From Pseudoips prasinana (Eukaryota; Arthropoda; Insecta; Lepidoptera; Nolidae): 64,000 nucleotides of DNA. Below are positions 10,381 to 20,079 of this stretch, in pieces (the stretch's first letter is position 1; each line of letters opens with the position of its first letter). The translations under genes and the position numbers were made by a program. The stretch spans positions 6,411,001-6,475,000 of the forward strand of contig OX621246.1 in the NCBI GenBank assembly GCA_951640165.1. The letters are read 5' to 3'. Below the pieces are notes generated by a model, which was not told the DNA's origin, did not search any database, and saw only the letters and a list, made by a program, of their open reading frames with translations.

Positions 10381-10957
10381 GATTAAGAAAGAGAGAGCAA
10401 TCAATATTAAGTTGGATCCGTCGCTCGTAATAGACACTTAGGATAACCCGTTTACTACTACAGCACATTATAAAGGACAAGCAGACCAGTGAAAGATTAT
10501 TAAGGGCATCTTCATTTGTAGCAGCTTGGGGGTAATTTGATAGGTGCTGGGATCTGACTGGAGATATTTCTTTGGAATTAAAACAGCAGACCTGTTGCGA
10601 AAAGCGAAATTTAAAGACACGAACCAAGGAAATTTTGCCACATTACAATTAAATATTCTACCAATTCAAAAAAAAAATAATTTTGCCAATCACAATATAA
10701 TGTTCGTAGTAAATAAAATCTATCACAACTCGATCATTACGTATCAGGTATCGTTCTATATAAATTCATTTAACTTTTTCCACTGATTGTTATAGGTGCT
10801 ATGTTTACGCCGAACACAACACGTAAACTTAATAATATAGGTAGTATCACAATCAACTGGTAATTTTACGAACATTAAAATTATCATTGTAATATCTAGG
10901 ACGAGGCTGTGCTTGAACACGCGTGCTCATTTGAGTTGTGTTTATAATCCCTGCGAG
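10381..10957. other. unassigned AT-rich sequence
   Basis: No gene or repeat is recognised. The open frames of 73 to 88 residues here have no family resemblance. Confidence 0.35.
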
Positions 10958-11214
10958 ATCGAATCAGAAATGCTGAGATCCGCAGGCGAACCAAAGTAAA
11001 CTACATAGCCGTAAGAATTGCCAAGTTGAAGTAGCAGTGTGCAGGGCACATAGCTCGTAGAACTGACGGGCGCTGAGGCAGTAAGGTTCTCGAGTGGCGC
11101 GATCATACTGCGATCACCAACCCGTCTGCAAAGCGTGGCGATTATGGTATATTCCTCCAAATTATGGACACAATTAATTGTGGAAATCTTTTGGGGAGGC
11201 CTTTGACCAGCAGT
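10958..11214 (+). pseudogene. older RTE copy, C-terminal part (host of the nested RTE)
   Basis: The frame starting at about 10959 reads the C-terminal RTE region (EIRRRTKV, AGHIARRTDGR, KVLEWR), with tryptophan codons changed to stops (TAG and TGA). It is followed by a linker and the end GEAFDQQ. The copy is interrupted at 11214 by a younger RTE and resumes at 13617 with the remaining tail (CAGCAGTGGAC, then GATGATG). Confidence 0.75.
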
Positions 11215-13604
11215 CAGACATAGCCAAGGCATTACATGATACCACCAAGGCTCACTACAACGTTGTTATGGGGGACTTCAATGCCAAAGTGGGAGTACAA
11301 GAACGCGGCGAAACGGTAATCGGATCCCACGGTGTAGGGCGCCGAAACCACAGGGGGCAAATGCTAATCAACTTTCTGGAGTCACAGAGGCTCTTCTTAA
11401 TGAACTCGTTCTTTAAGAAGAAGCCTCATAGAAAGTGGGCATGGCGAAGCCCCGACACTGTGACGAGGAACGAGATAGACTTCATCATGACTGACAAGAG
11501 GTCTATATTTAGAGACGTCTCCGTGATCAACAAGTCTACTCTCAGACCTACTGCGCCTCAATTAGCTTCAGGGTCCGAAAAGTTCCAACTTGAGCTTCAA
11601 AACCGTTTTGACCTACTGGAAACCGAAGGCAATGTTAACGAGAAAACAGACACAGTGGTCAAAACGCTACAGGATGTGTCTCGAAGGGTGTTTCCCGGAA
11701 AAAGCGGTAACAGAGAGTCTAAACTCTCGCTCGAGACTCTCGAACTTATGAGGCAGAGACGGGAAATGTCATCCACGCAGGCGTATTCGCCGGATGGGAG
11801 AAACCACAACCGGAAGATCCGGAAGCTGGTGCGTCGTGACCTCCGATGTTCCAACACCCGCGCCATCGCGGCTGCGATTGAACAGAACAGAGGCACCAAA
11901 GCTTTTGCTCGCCAGCTAGGTAGATCTCATCTGACGAAACTTAAAACTGCGGATGGCAAAACCGTGACCTCCAAGTTCGAGATACTCGAGGAAATTGAGA
12001 GTTTCTACAAAGACCTGTACGCATCACGGACGACTAAACCCACGAGGCCCAGCGCTGACGACCACAGAGCCCCACTCACACGCCATTACACGGAAGACAT
12101 CCCTGATGTCAACCAGGACGAGGTCAGAGTGGCTCTCGAGCAGCTTAAGAACAACAAGTCGCCAGGTGATGACGGAATCACCACTGAGCTCCTGAAGGCA
12201 GGCGGGATTCCAATCCTGAAAGAGCTAGCGAGTCTCTTTAATTCCGTCATTCACCAGGGCTTAACACCTCAAGCGTGGAGCGGGAGTGCGGTGGTTCTGT
12301 TCTTCAAAAAAGGTGACAAAACCTTGCTGAAGAACTACGGACCCATCTCACTGCTGAGCCACGTTTACAAGTTGTTCTCGAGAGTACTCACAAACCGCCT
12401 CGCCAGAAGACTTGACGAGTTCCAGCCTCCGGAACAAGCCGGGTTTCGAAAAGGCTACAGCACCGTAGACCACATCCATACTGTTCGGCAGATTGTACAG
12501 AAGACTGAAGAGTACAATCAGCCGCTGTGTATGGCCTTCGTGGACTACGAGAAAGCCTTCGACTCCATCGAAACCTGGGCGGTTTTGGATGCTCTGCAGC
12601 GATGTCGCATCGATTGGCGCTATATCGAGGTGCTGAGATGTCTGTATGATACCGCCACAATGACCGTCCAGGTCCAGGACCAAAAGACCAGCCCGATCGA
12701 GCTGCGTCGAGGGGTGAGACAGGGGGATGTAATATCCCCTAAGCTCTTCACCAACGCCCTGGAAGACGTCTTCAAGACGCTGGACTGGACTGGACGGGGC
12801 ATTAACATCAACGGCGAATACATCTCACACCTTCGGTTCGCCGATGAAATCGTCATCGTTGCAGAGTCACTGGAACAGTTAAGCGAAATGCTGCAAAGCC
12901 TAAATGGAGCCTCTCGAGGTGTCGGTCTCGGCATGAACTTGGATAAAACCAAGATCATGTTCAATGAACATGTCACGCCGGGACCAATCTACGTCGATGG
13001 TTCGATGCTCGAAGTTGTTCGGGAGTATGTCTACCTTGGACAAGTTGTCCAATTGGGTAGAAACAACTTCGAGAAAGAAATCAACCGCAGGATCCAGTTG
13101 GGTTGGGCAGCATTTGGCAAACTACGTCATGTCTTCTCCTCGCCTTTACCGCAATGTCTGAAGTCTAAAGTCTACAACCAATGCGTCCTACCTGTTATGA
13201 CCTACGGTGCTGAGACGTGGACACTCACAGTGGGACTAGTCCATAAATTGAAAGTCGCACAGCGAGCTATGGAGCGGGCTATGCTCGGCGTCTCTTTGAA
13301 GGATAAAATTCGTAACGAAGTAATCCGACAAAGAACCAAAGTTACCGACATAGCTCGCAGACTTAGCAAGCTGAAGTGGCAATGGGCTGGTCACATCTGC
13401 AGAAGGACCGACGGCCGATGGAGCAAACGTGTTCTAGAGTGGAGACCGCGACTTGGTAAGCGTAAGGTAGGACGGCCCCCAGCTAGGTGGACCGACGACC
13501 TCAAAAGGGTCGCTGGGACAGACTGGATGCGGAAGGCGGAGGACCATGTGCAATGGCGCGTGTTAGGAGAGGCTTATGTCCAGCAGTGGACTGCGATAGG
13601 CTGA
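11178..13604 (+). CDS. RTE endonuclease/reverse transcriptase, partial, chimeric start
   Basis: The open frame has 808 residues. Its first 12 residues (MWKSFGEAFDQQ) come from the older RTE copy that hosts the insertion; the element's own sequence starts at about 11215. Then come the end of the APE-type endonuclease (MGDFNAKVG; RNEIDFIM), a linker, and the reverse transcriptase with NNKSPGDDGI, NYGPISLLSHVYKL, AGFRKGYST, FVDYEKAFDS, RRGVRQGDVISP and the catalytic box, which reads HLRFADE instead of FADD (glutamate codon at 12846-12848). A C-terminal region with RPPARWTDDL and YVQQWT ends at 13604. NYGPIS replaces the usual NYRPIS. The changed catalytic aspartate and missing N-terminal endonuclease predict an inactive enzyme, although the frame has no stop. 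Confidence 0.9.
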   Translation: MWKSFGEAFDQQSDIAKALHDTTKAHYNVVMGDFNAKVGVQERGETVIGSHGVGRRNHRGQMLINFLESQRLFLMNSFFKKKPHRKWAWRSPDTVTRNEIDFIMTDKRSIFRDVSVINKSTLRPTAPQLASGSEKFQLELQNRFDLLETEGNVNEKTDTVVKTLQDVSRRVFPGKSGNRESKLSLETLELMRQRREMSSTQAYSPDGRNHNRKIRKLVRRDLRCSNTRAIAAAIEQNRGTKAFARQLGRSHLTKLKTADGKTVTSKFEILEEIESFYKDLYASRTTKPTRPSADDHRAPLTRHYTEDIPDVNQDEVRVALEQLKNNKSPGDDGITTELLKAGGIPILKELASLFNSVIHQGLTPQAWSGSAVVLFFKKGDKTLLKNYGPISLLSHVYKLFSRVLTNRLARRLDEFQPPEQAGFRKGYSTVDHIHTVRQIVQKTEEYNQPLCMAFVDYEKAFDSIETWAVLDALQRCRIDWRYIEVLRCLYDTATMTVQVQDQKTSPIELRRGVRQGDVISPKLFTNALEDVFKTLDWTGRGININGEYISHLRFADEIVIVAESLEQLSEMLQSLNGASRGVGLGMNLDKTKIMFNEHVTPGPIYVDGSMLEVVREYVYLGQVVQLGRNNFEKEINRRIQLGWAAFGKLRHVFSSPLPQCLKSKVYNQCVLPVMTYGAETWTLTVGLVHKLKVAQRAMERAMLGVSLKDKIRNEVIRQRTKVTDIARRLSKLKWQWAGHICRRTDGRWSKRVLEWRPRLGKRKVGRPPARWTDDLKRVAGTDWMRKAEDHVQWRVLGEAYVQQWTAIG

Positions 13605-13616
13605 TTGATTGATTGA
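11215..13616 (+). mobile_element. RTE-clade LINE, 5'-truncated, nested in an older RTE
   Basis: The 2.4-kb insertion is bounded by a 13-bp direct duplication, TTTGACCAGCAGT, at 11202-11214 and 13617-13629. It begins inside the endonuclease domain and ends with a short TGAT-repeat tail, the usual RTE 3' end. Its length and open frame suggest a fairly recent insertion. Confidence 0.9.
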
Positions 13617-13655
13617 TTTGACCAGCAGTGGACATTATTCGATTGACATGATGAT
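13617..13655 (+). mobile_element. remaining tail of the older RTE copy
   Basis: After the second target duplicate the older RTE end continues with CAGCAGTGGACATTATTCG and ends in GATGATG. Confidence 0.6.
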
Positions 13656-13924
13656 GTAAGAATGATCCTGTATGGGAATCAAAAAAATATTATACGTATT
13701 CACTAACTTATAATTTGTTAAGTTGTATGGGTGGGTGCCGCTTCCTAAGTTTCCTTCACTATTTAGGTCAAACCTTGTGTCAATTTTGGCCGCATTCTCC
13801 ATGAATAGAAGTCATCGACGAAGGACATATTATAGAGCACGAGTTTGCCAAAAGGTATATACGTGGTAATGCAGATAGTCACGGTAGTTGGAAATCCCCT
13901 TAATGTACCTCTTGTTGATTTTTC

Positions 13925-14330
13925 AACAGTTGAGTTTTTCAAGGTTTCGATACCTTATATCTGAATATACATAACTAACTACATTAGAAAGAAAAACTAA
14001 ATCTACAAAAAAGTTTATTATATACATAAATAAATGATAACTAACTACAGATGGCATCGTAGTATTCCTCCGAATCGAGGCCATGAGAAAAAGTGCCCAG
14101 AAGACTGGCCGCATTACCTCGATGAATTGCCAAACTAATTCTTTGACCAAAGAAAAGGCCAGCCCTCTGGTCACGGAAAGCGTCAACCAAACGCTTCGAA
14201 ATCTGGCTATAGAGACTACGGGCACTCGGACCTCACGTTCCAAGCGTTTCTACCCCAAACAGCCCAAATATGTAATTTCCTATGAAATTACCATATTTTC
14301 GAGCGCCGCTTGAGAGCATCTTAATCTTAA
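13925..14330 (-). pseudogene. retroelement-derived coding remnant, unassigned
   Basis: On the minus strand a 106-residue frame (14243-13923) carries a stretch resembling a repeat-encoded segment that I know from lepidopteran dispersed repeats (RLVDAFRDQRAG-like: here RSVWLTLSVTRGLA, frame-shifted). It ends near an ATAATAAA signal. I cannot place it in a named family. It is not a host gene as far as I can tell. Confidence 0.3.
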
Positions 14331-15595
14331 AATATTAGGCATTGTTTCATTATCAAAAACTACTGTAAATTCGAGTTTTTTTATGTGTAAATATGGTGGA
14401 TTTTTAGACATAACATCTTAGACGACGTTACACAAGTGGAGAGTGGAGTGCCTTATTGCCGTCAATTGTTATTTTTCGTGTTGATTCGAAAACTCCATAG
14501 AAGCCTCTAGTAAATTCCACTGCCTTACTGGGGTAGATCTTTGACTTGACTGTGACGGACTTTACTAGACTTTGTCTGTGACTAAATTACGAAAACGGTA
14601 CATACATGCTATAATAAAACCATTATTTATTATGACTGAAGCATTAAATATCCATGGTCAAGAGATAATTAAAATAAATACATTGGTATATGCCCGCGCG
14701 CGTTACCACAATATGTTTATTAGGTTAGATTAGCTATGTAGGCCTATGGAAGTAAAGAGACTTTGTTTGAAGTCACTGAAGAATATTGAATTATAGTGCC
14801 GAGCGCGATGCCGGTATGTAATTAATTAATAACATAATCAAACATTGATATGATGCGCCAAGATACAGGCTTGTCTAGATTGGGGCCACACGACAAATAT
14901 GTTAATTTCTTTATGCAATAAACACTTTTAATCTTTAATATTAACGAAGAGCACAAATTAATATTGCACATTTTGAAATATACAAAACCCTTTAACTGCG
15001 GGGCGTCTCACGACAACAGGTAACAGATACGCCTTTTAAGAATAATATACTGAAGCTTTGAGCAAACTGTCTTTCATATCTAAATAAGATATGAAACTGA
15101 AATTGAACATTTATAATTATTCTATGTTGACATTATAAACCACTAAATAATTCTTAATATTAAATTAACATTAACAATTTTGATTATATTACTATATTTT
15201 AATTCTGTTTCTTGTTTTGTATGACTTAGATTTTTTTTAAATATAATCTTATGGCTTAATTTTTTGCACGCCATTGGCAAGCATGTCTGATCAGTATAAT
15301 AACTATGTAACATCTTGCATGCAATTGACTCTTTTGCATGTATACACATGTTCATGCAAATAAATTACTTACTTACTCTGTTTAGACACCAAGTTCAGAC
15401 TCTAGTATCATAGCAATTTTCACTATGTTCTTCTGAAGTGAAATAAATAGATAATAATTATTATATTATACTTTTAAGAGCAACAATCTACCAATAAAAC
15501 TGACCAGTTTGTAGAAAATCAATTTGGAATGAACCACACATAAGGAGAATGGTCCATTTTGGAGAGCTGCGAAGTTTTGCTCACTAATTGGATTT
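14331..15595. other. unassigned AT-rich sequence
   Basis: No gene is recognised. A phrase near 15345-15365 (GTTCATGCAAATAAATTACTTACTTAC) resembles the LINE 3' end at 25780-25895, so an old retroposon tail may end there. Confidence 0.35.
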
Positions 15596-15850
15596 AATAA
15601 TAATAATAATCTTTATTTCAGGCATAACCCATAATTCGTTAGTTTTGTGTTAGTGACCAGTTATGCTTACATGCTATATTAGTATTGTTAGTATTAAATT
15701 TACTAATTTATATAACTAATTAGCACCTATAACTGTCTCCACCCAGTGTCTCTGGATGGGACAGTCGGGTCTACCTTTCCTGGATGACTTAAAAGACACT
15801 TAGTACATATATTTAACTTAGTATTAACTATGTACATTACACTGTTACTC
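15596..15850 (-). mobile_element. LINE 3' UTR with ATT tail
   Basis: The left boundary TTAATAATAATAATAATCTTTATTTCAGGC is, read on the minus strand, a polyadenylation-like signal followed by an ATT-repeat tail, as in the LINE at 5186. No coding part remains. Confidence 0.5.
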
Positions 15851-15859
15851 CGAATCTAA

Positions 15860-15978
15860 TGCTGGCTAGGTTGCCTGATAGAGATCACATTTAGTGATAA
15901 GGCCGCCAATTTTGTGATATATATTATTGTATTCTTGTTTACTGTGATGTTATTGTGTACAATAAAGAGTTATCTTAT
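15860..15978 (+). mobile_element. LINE-type 3' end
   Basis: GTGATAAGGCCGCC ... TTGTGTACAATAAAGAGTTATC is a degraded copy of the same retroposon 3' end seen at 16101-16198 and 9776-10025. Confidence 0.55.
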
Positions 15979-16094
15979 CGTATACTGGATGATATAAATA
16001 TAATCTACCAGATTTTACTGGATGACATAAATTTAACCTGTGAGATATACTAGATGCCATAAATTTAACCAACCAGATTATACTGGATGACATA

Positions 16095-16198
16095 TCGATA
16101 AGGCGATAAGACCGCCCATTGTACATTATGTTCTTTATATCCAATGTATTGTTTTTTCCGTTTGAGTTTGTACAATAAAGAGGAATCTATCTATCTAT
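16095..16198 (+). mobile_element. LINE-type 3' end inserted in the minisatellite
   Basis: It carries GGCGATAAGACCGCCCATTG, a single GTAC at 16121-16124, TTCTTTATATCCAATGTATT and CAATAAAGAG, then TATC repeats. It is the uninterrupted counterpart of the MITE-bearing copy at 9776-10025. Confidence 0.75.
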
Positions 16199-16273
16199 AA
16201 ACTTAACTATGAGATATTCTAGATGGCATAAATATAACCTACCAGATTATACTGGGTGACATAAATATAACCG

Positions 16274-16570
16274 TCGACGGCCACCGTAGCCTAGTTGGTA
16301 GTGCTCCTGCCTACGAAGCTGGTGGTCCTGGGTTCGAATCCATGTAAGTGCAAATATTTGTGTGATGAGCACGAATATTTGTTTCTGAGTCATGGATATT
16401 TTCTATGTATTTATCTATCTATATAAGTATGTATATATAGGTATATACATACTTATATAGTATATATATATAAGTATGTATATCTTCGCCTGGTACCCAT
16501 AGTACAAGCTTTGCTTAGTTTGGGGCTAGGATGATCTGTGTCACATTGTCCCTAAATATTATTATTATTA
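16274..16570 (+). repeat. SINE-A copy 3 of 8
   Basis: Full copy flanked by TATAACC on both sides, a plausible 7-bp target duplication. The TATATAAGTATGTATAT segment is duplicated and partly inverted at 16425-16485, which makes this copy about 35 bp longer than its relatives. Confidence 0.9.
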
Positions 16571-16615
16571 TAACCTAGCAGATATATTGGATGACATAAA
16601 TATATTCAAATCTAC

Positions 16616-17103
16616 AATTTCATCTAGCTTGGTCTGACCAATGGTAAACTAGGTTTCGTGAGTTGAAATTAAAGCAAGCGAAGCTCGGTCGCCCAGGTGT
16701 GACACAAATTTACAGAACAGGTTTTATTGTGAACTAGAATAATACATACAATGCATTTAAATATATACTAATTTAATACCTAGAAGTACCTAACTGCAAT
16801 ATGTGGGGTAAACACTCACAATAATTGTATTTACAGTTTATTTCTGAAATGATAGGCGCCCGCAATCCTGCATAGTGATGTGACACAGAATGGATGTACT
16901 CTCATGCATATGCACAAATAGTCACAGTCAAAGACAACACAGTGAGGCGAGTGCTCACTGCGCACTTTACACACGCATTGTTACACTGCGTCCCTCGTGT
17001 GTTATGTCATTTGGGTCGAGCGTGTCAACCCCGCTGACCTTTCTCATGTACGATTACAAGGGCAGTGTGCATGCTATAGCAGGGTGTGTCACTTTGGTGA
17101 ACA
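16616..17103. other. unassigned sequence
   Basis: No gene or recognised repeat is seen. The 82-residue frame at 16890-17138 runs into the following SINE and is spurious. Confidence 0.35.
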
Positions 17104-17346
17104 AATATCTAGGGACAATGTCACACAGATCATCCTAGCCCCAAACTAAGCAAAGCTTGTACTATGGGTACCAGGCGACGATATACATACTTATATAGAT
17201 AGATAAATAACTATATACATAGAAAACATCCATGACTCAGAAACAAGATTCGTGTTCATCACACAAATATTTGCACTTACCGGGATTCGAACCCAGGACC
17301 ACCAGCTTCGTAGGCAGGGGCACTACCAACTAGGCTACGGTGACCG
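17104..17346 (-). repeat. SINE-A copy 4 of 8
   Basis: Reverse-oriented near-complete copy with all family phrases: ATT-rich end at the left, B box GGATTCGAACCC, A box at the right. Only about 530 bp separates it from the plus-strand copy at 16274-16570, so the two form an inverted pair. Confidence 0.9.
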
Positions 17347-17399
17347 TCCGACGGCCGAAAACTGTTTCTTCGTTTGGACGTTGTCGATCCTTTCACTAA

Positions 17400-17790
17400 T
17401 AAATAAATACTAATGCCCTTCTAGCAGATTTCAGCCGCGGCGGCCATTCTCGATGAAAACTAGCCATCTGCGCGGGACATACTATAGTGCACAAGTGTCT
17501 GCGCAAACACAGGGGCACTTTCTATTTCATCTCTCTCATCTTCTTAATTTTTTATTGTATGGGCAGTGGTTACCCTAGTGTCAGGGTTGTTCAAGCCGCC
17601 CAGTAGGCCTCTGACATGGCTTAGTGTTTTCTAATGGCCACAACCGGGTCTAGCACCTCCGAAGCACGGAAACGCTCAGCAATTAAACTTTTCTTTTTAC
17701 AGAAGAGTCCTAAAATCACTTTTGGCCCGACCCGGGATTTGAACCCAGGACCTCGTTATCTGCAGGTGAACACGCTACCGCTAGCTAACA
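17400..17790 (-). repeat. composite SINE-D type repeat
   Basis: The left part (GCGGCGGCCATTCTC, AGTGTCTGCGCAAACACAG) is the reversed SINE-D 3' body. The right part (GACCCGGGATTTGAACCCAGG) is the reversed tRNA-like head with B box. Between them lies a segment (GGGCAGTGGTTACCCTAGTG) that recurs at 50693-50945 and, reversed, at 41760-41845, so another repeat has been inserted or exchanged. Confidence 0.6.
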
Positions 17791-18215
17791 ACATAGTAAT
17801 ATAGTGACAAGAAATAACGCAAAAATAACACACAATCATGTGGCGCCGGCGCTCCACTCTAATGATACCTACCTGAGTTTTTATCCGTGACTTTGCTATT
17901 AACTGTCTACACTTCTACAGTAAGAGGTAATCGATTCTTTATCTTAAGGAAAATCTTGAGACTTGTACAATGAGCAATATTCTTTTATTTACGTTTGTAT
18001 TTGCCGATGGTATCCTCTACCTCGTAGATCTCGCATTCAGTATCGCAAAAACCATCGCCCCAAACACCACTAGTATTTTATGGTCCCATATTCAAAGAAC
18101 CCTTATAGTTTCGCCTTGTTACATGCCAATTGTGGCGAGAGTATACCAAACTGCCTGGGCTAGCCTGAAAGTCGTTGAATAGTCTTTAAACCCAGGTTTG
18201 TCGTAGCAGAGAAAA
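17791..18215. other. unassigned sequence
   Basis: No gene or familiar repeat is recognised. The open frame at 17970-18182 (70 residues) begins with a hydrophobic stretch, but I see no family or splice support. Confidence 0.35.
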
Positions 18216-18222
18216 CTTGTTC

Positions 18223-18402
18223 AGGTAGCTGTGCCCCGCGGTTTTATCCTTATCAAACTTTATAAATTATATCCTATGTGCTAATCCGGGGTATAAGCTA
18301 ACTTTATACCAAATTTTACTAACACCGCTCCAGCCGTTTCGACGTTAAGAAGTAACAAACATTCACACTCACAAACTTTCGCCTTTATAATAATAGTATG
18401 AT
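18223..18402 (-). mobile_element. non-autonomous Helitron-like element, family 1
   Basis: Reverse copy: the AGCTGTGCCCCGCGGTTTTA end and the AACTTTCGCCTTTATAATA end match the plus-strand copy at 27320-27501. The last base of the CTAG terminus has changed. Confidence 0.7.
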
Positions 18403-18784
18403 GATCGTCGCCTGGTGCAGTCCCACAAACGATGGGACTCCTTTTGTCATGTCACGCGTTCCCTAACAACTGCACGGTTAAAGATCTGATGGACGCTACT
18501 AATAAGGCGAATCTCGTAAACCAAGTTCTGGGTAGACACAATTAAGATTGCCATCGACTCGCTAAGAAGAAGCTTAGCTCAGAGTCTTAGTAATAGAAAT
18601 CTGTAATTTGGCATGAATTTACAATAATAAACTAGTTACACCGACAAATCGTCAAAAAACATATTGTAAAAAAACGTTTTAGTGTTCCTCCTGTAACCTA
18701 AAGTATTAAGTTATTTTTCTCGGGTACCCTTTTATTTATGGGTTACCAAGCGATTCGCTTTCACTTTTCCGCCATGTTCCGCCG

Positions 18785-18965
18785 TTTTTGAGCCGTGGAA
18801 TTCTCTCCTGGATTACTTGTTTCCAGACACATATAATAGAGGTTTATTCAAGGTCAGAGTGAACCAGCATCTTATGGGCACGCACGGTCCTCTCTAGACT
18901 AAATCACTGCTTAGAATCAGGTGGGATTGCAGTCAAGCGCAAGACCTATGGGAGGTATATGATAT
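18785..18965 (+). mobile_element. LINE C-terminal/3' fragment
   Basis: The phrases CCGTGGAATTCTCTCCTGG, TTTCCAGACACATATAAT, GGTTTATTCAAGGTCAGAGT and CAGTCAAGCGCAAGACC match the better copy at 35085-35275, which reads as the end of a reverse transcriptase ORF (LWNNLP, LFKVRVNRHL). Coding potential here is lost. Confidence 0.6.
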
Positions 18966-19202
18966 ACCTCCCGTACCTACACATTAAGTGAGTTACGTTT
19001 CTTTCAAATTTACGCAATTGTTTTGACGTGTGCGGTTAAATAGAACTTGAGAAATGCAATCAAAGTTGTAAATCCTTCTGATACATATTTTGCGAGAAGA
19101 GCCTCTAATTAAAATTGATAAAAATAAAATTAAAATTGTGTTATAAATTTTGTTTATGGCGATTGTTGTGAATTTTTTTTTAAATCCTTTGTAAGTTATT
19201 TA

Positions 19203-19478
19203 ATACATAATGGGACTACTAACACACTGCCATCTGATCCCTAAGATTACCCTTCCTTTCCCTTTCATCCCTTTGCAGAACCTGTACTATAGCAACTAGA
19301 CTACTGATAATCATACTTATATATTTCTAAATACATACATATTATACAAGATATACGCCCTGAAAGAGAACAAATAATTGTCCCATCACTCAAAGATTTG
19401 TCCTTGGTGGGGATCGAACCCACAACCTCTTAGCAGTCAGGGTCACTAACCACTAGATCAAGAGGCCAGTCAACTGCT
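19203..19478 (-). repeat. tRNA-headed SINE with shared 3' domain (third head type)
   Basis: On the minus strand it begins CTGGCCTCTTGATCTAGTGG with a B box GGGTTCGATCCCC, unlike the SINE-A and SINE-B heads. It ends with the shared 3' domain in diverged form (CTATAGTACAGGTTCTGC, GGGATCAGATGGCAGTGTG). Confidence 0.7.
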
Positions 19479-19865
19479 TACCTTAGTAAACAGTTCACGA
19501 ACAATGGCTCACCTGTTTTCCCTGATATTACGGTACTGCATATTTACCCGCTTATCTTATCGACTGCGCCAATTGAAGTTCCCATGAGAAACCTTCGGTC
19601 CCTTCGGTTCCCTAGGAAACACCGTTTAAGGCCCATTAAAGATATTGGCGGCACTTAATTCCATTTTTCTCAGCAATTATAATACATTTGGAACTAGTAT
19701 TTGTGTAATTTAGCTTGTAGCTTTACACGATTGGTTAACTTTTATAACTCTTTAAAGGTGAAAAGCTGCTATTAAAAAACATTTTTAAACGAAAACTATT
19801 TCTTCAAACTATTGTAATTAATTAAATTAATTTAACTAATGTAAAAGTCTTTTTAAGATTATAAC

Positions 19866-20075
19866 TGTATTAGCGACCCTTCGACACAAGCTGTTCTAGC
19901 TTATGTCAAAAACAGCGGGTAGGTTACTGTACTGTCTAGCGCTGCCCACAGTCCGCTTATTTTTATCTATCAATTGAGAGACTACGCCTGCTGGACAAAG
20001 GCCTCCCGAAAACTCTTCATAATTGTCGATCTTGCACTTCCAGCGATCCTCACAAATTCATCGATCCATCTTATT
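19866..20075 (+). repeat. dispersed repeat shared with 26752-26950
   Basis: The phrases GACCCTTCGACACAAGCTG, TAGCTTATGTCAAAAACAGC and CTTCCAGCGATCCTCAC recur in the same order at 26752-26950. Class unknown; no coding potential. Confidence 0.55.
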
Positions 20076-20079
20076 AGGG

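Larger units (their letters stand above)
15981..16615. repeat. 33-bp minisatellite interrupted twice
   Basis: The unit reads roughly TACTGGATGACATAAATATA plus 13 bases ending CCAGATTA. Units start at 15983, 16016, 16048 and 16081, spacing 32-33 bp. The array is broken by a LINE-type 3' end (about 16095-16198), resumes at 16200-16273, is broken by SINE-A at 16274-16570, and ends with a partial unit at 16571-16615. Confidence 0.8.

Noticed and set aside
12348..12976. Minus-strand frames of 90 to 118 residues within the RTE
   Set aside because: They are antisense shadows of the reverse transcriptase frame on the plus strand.
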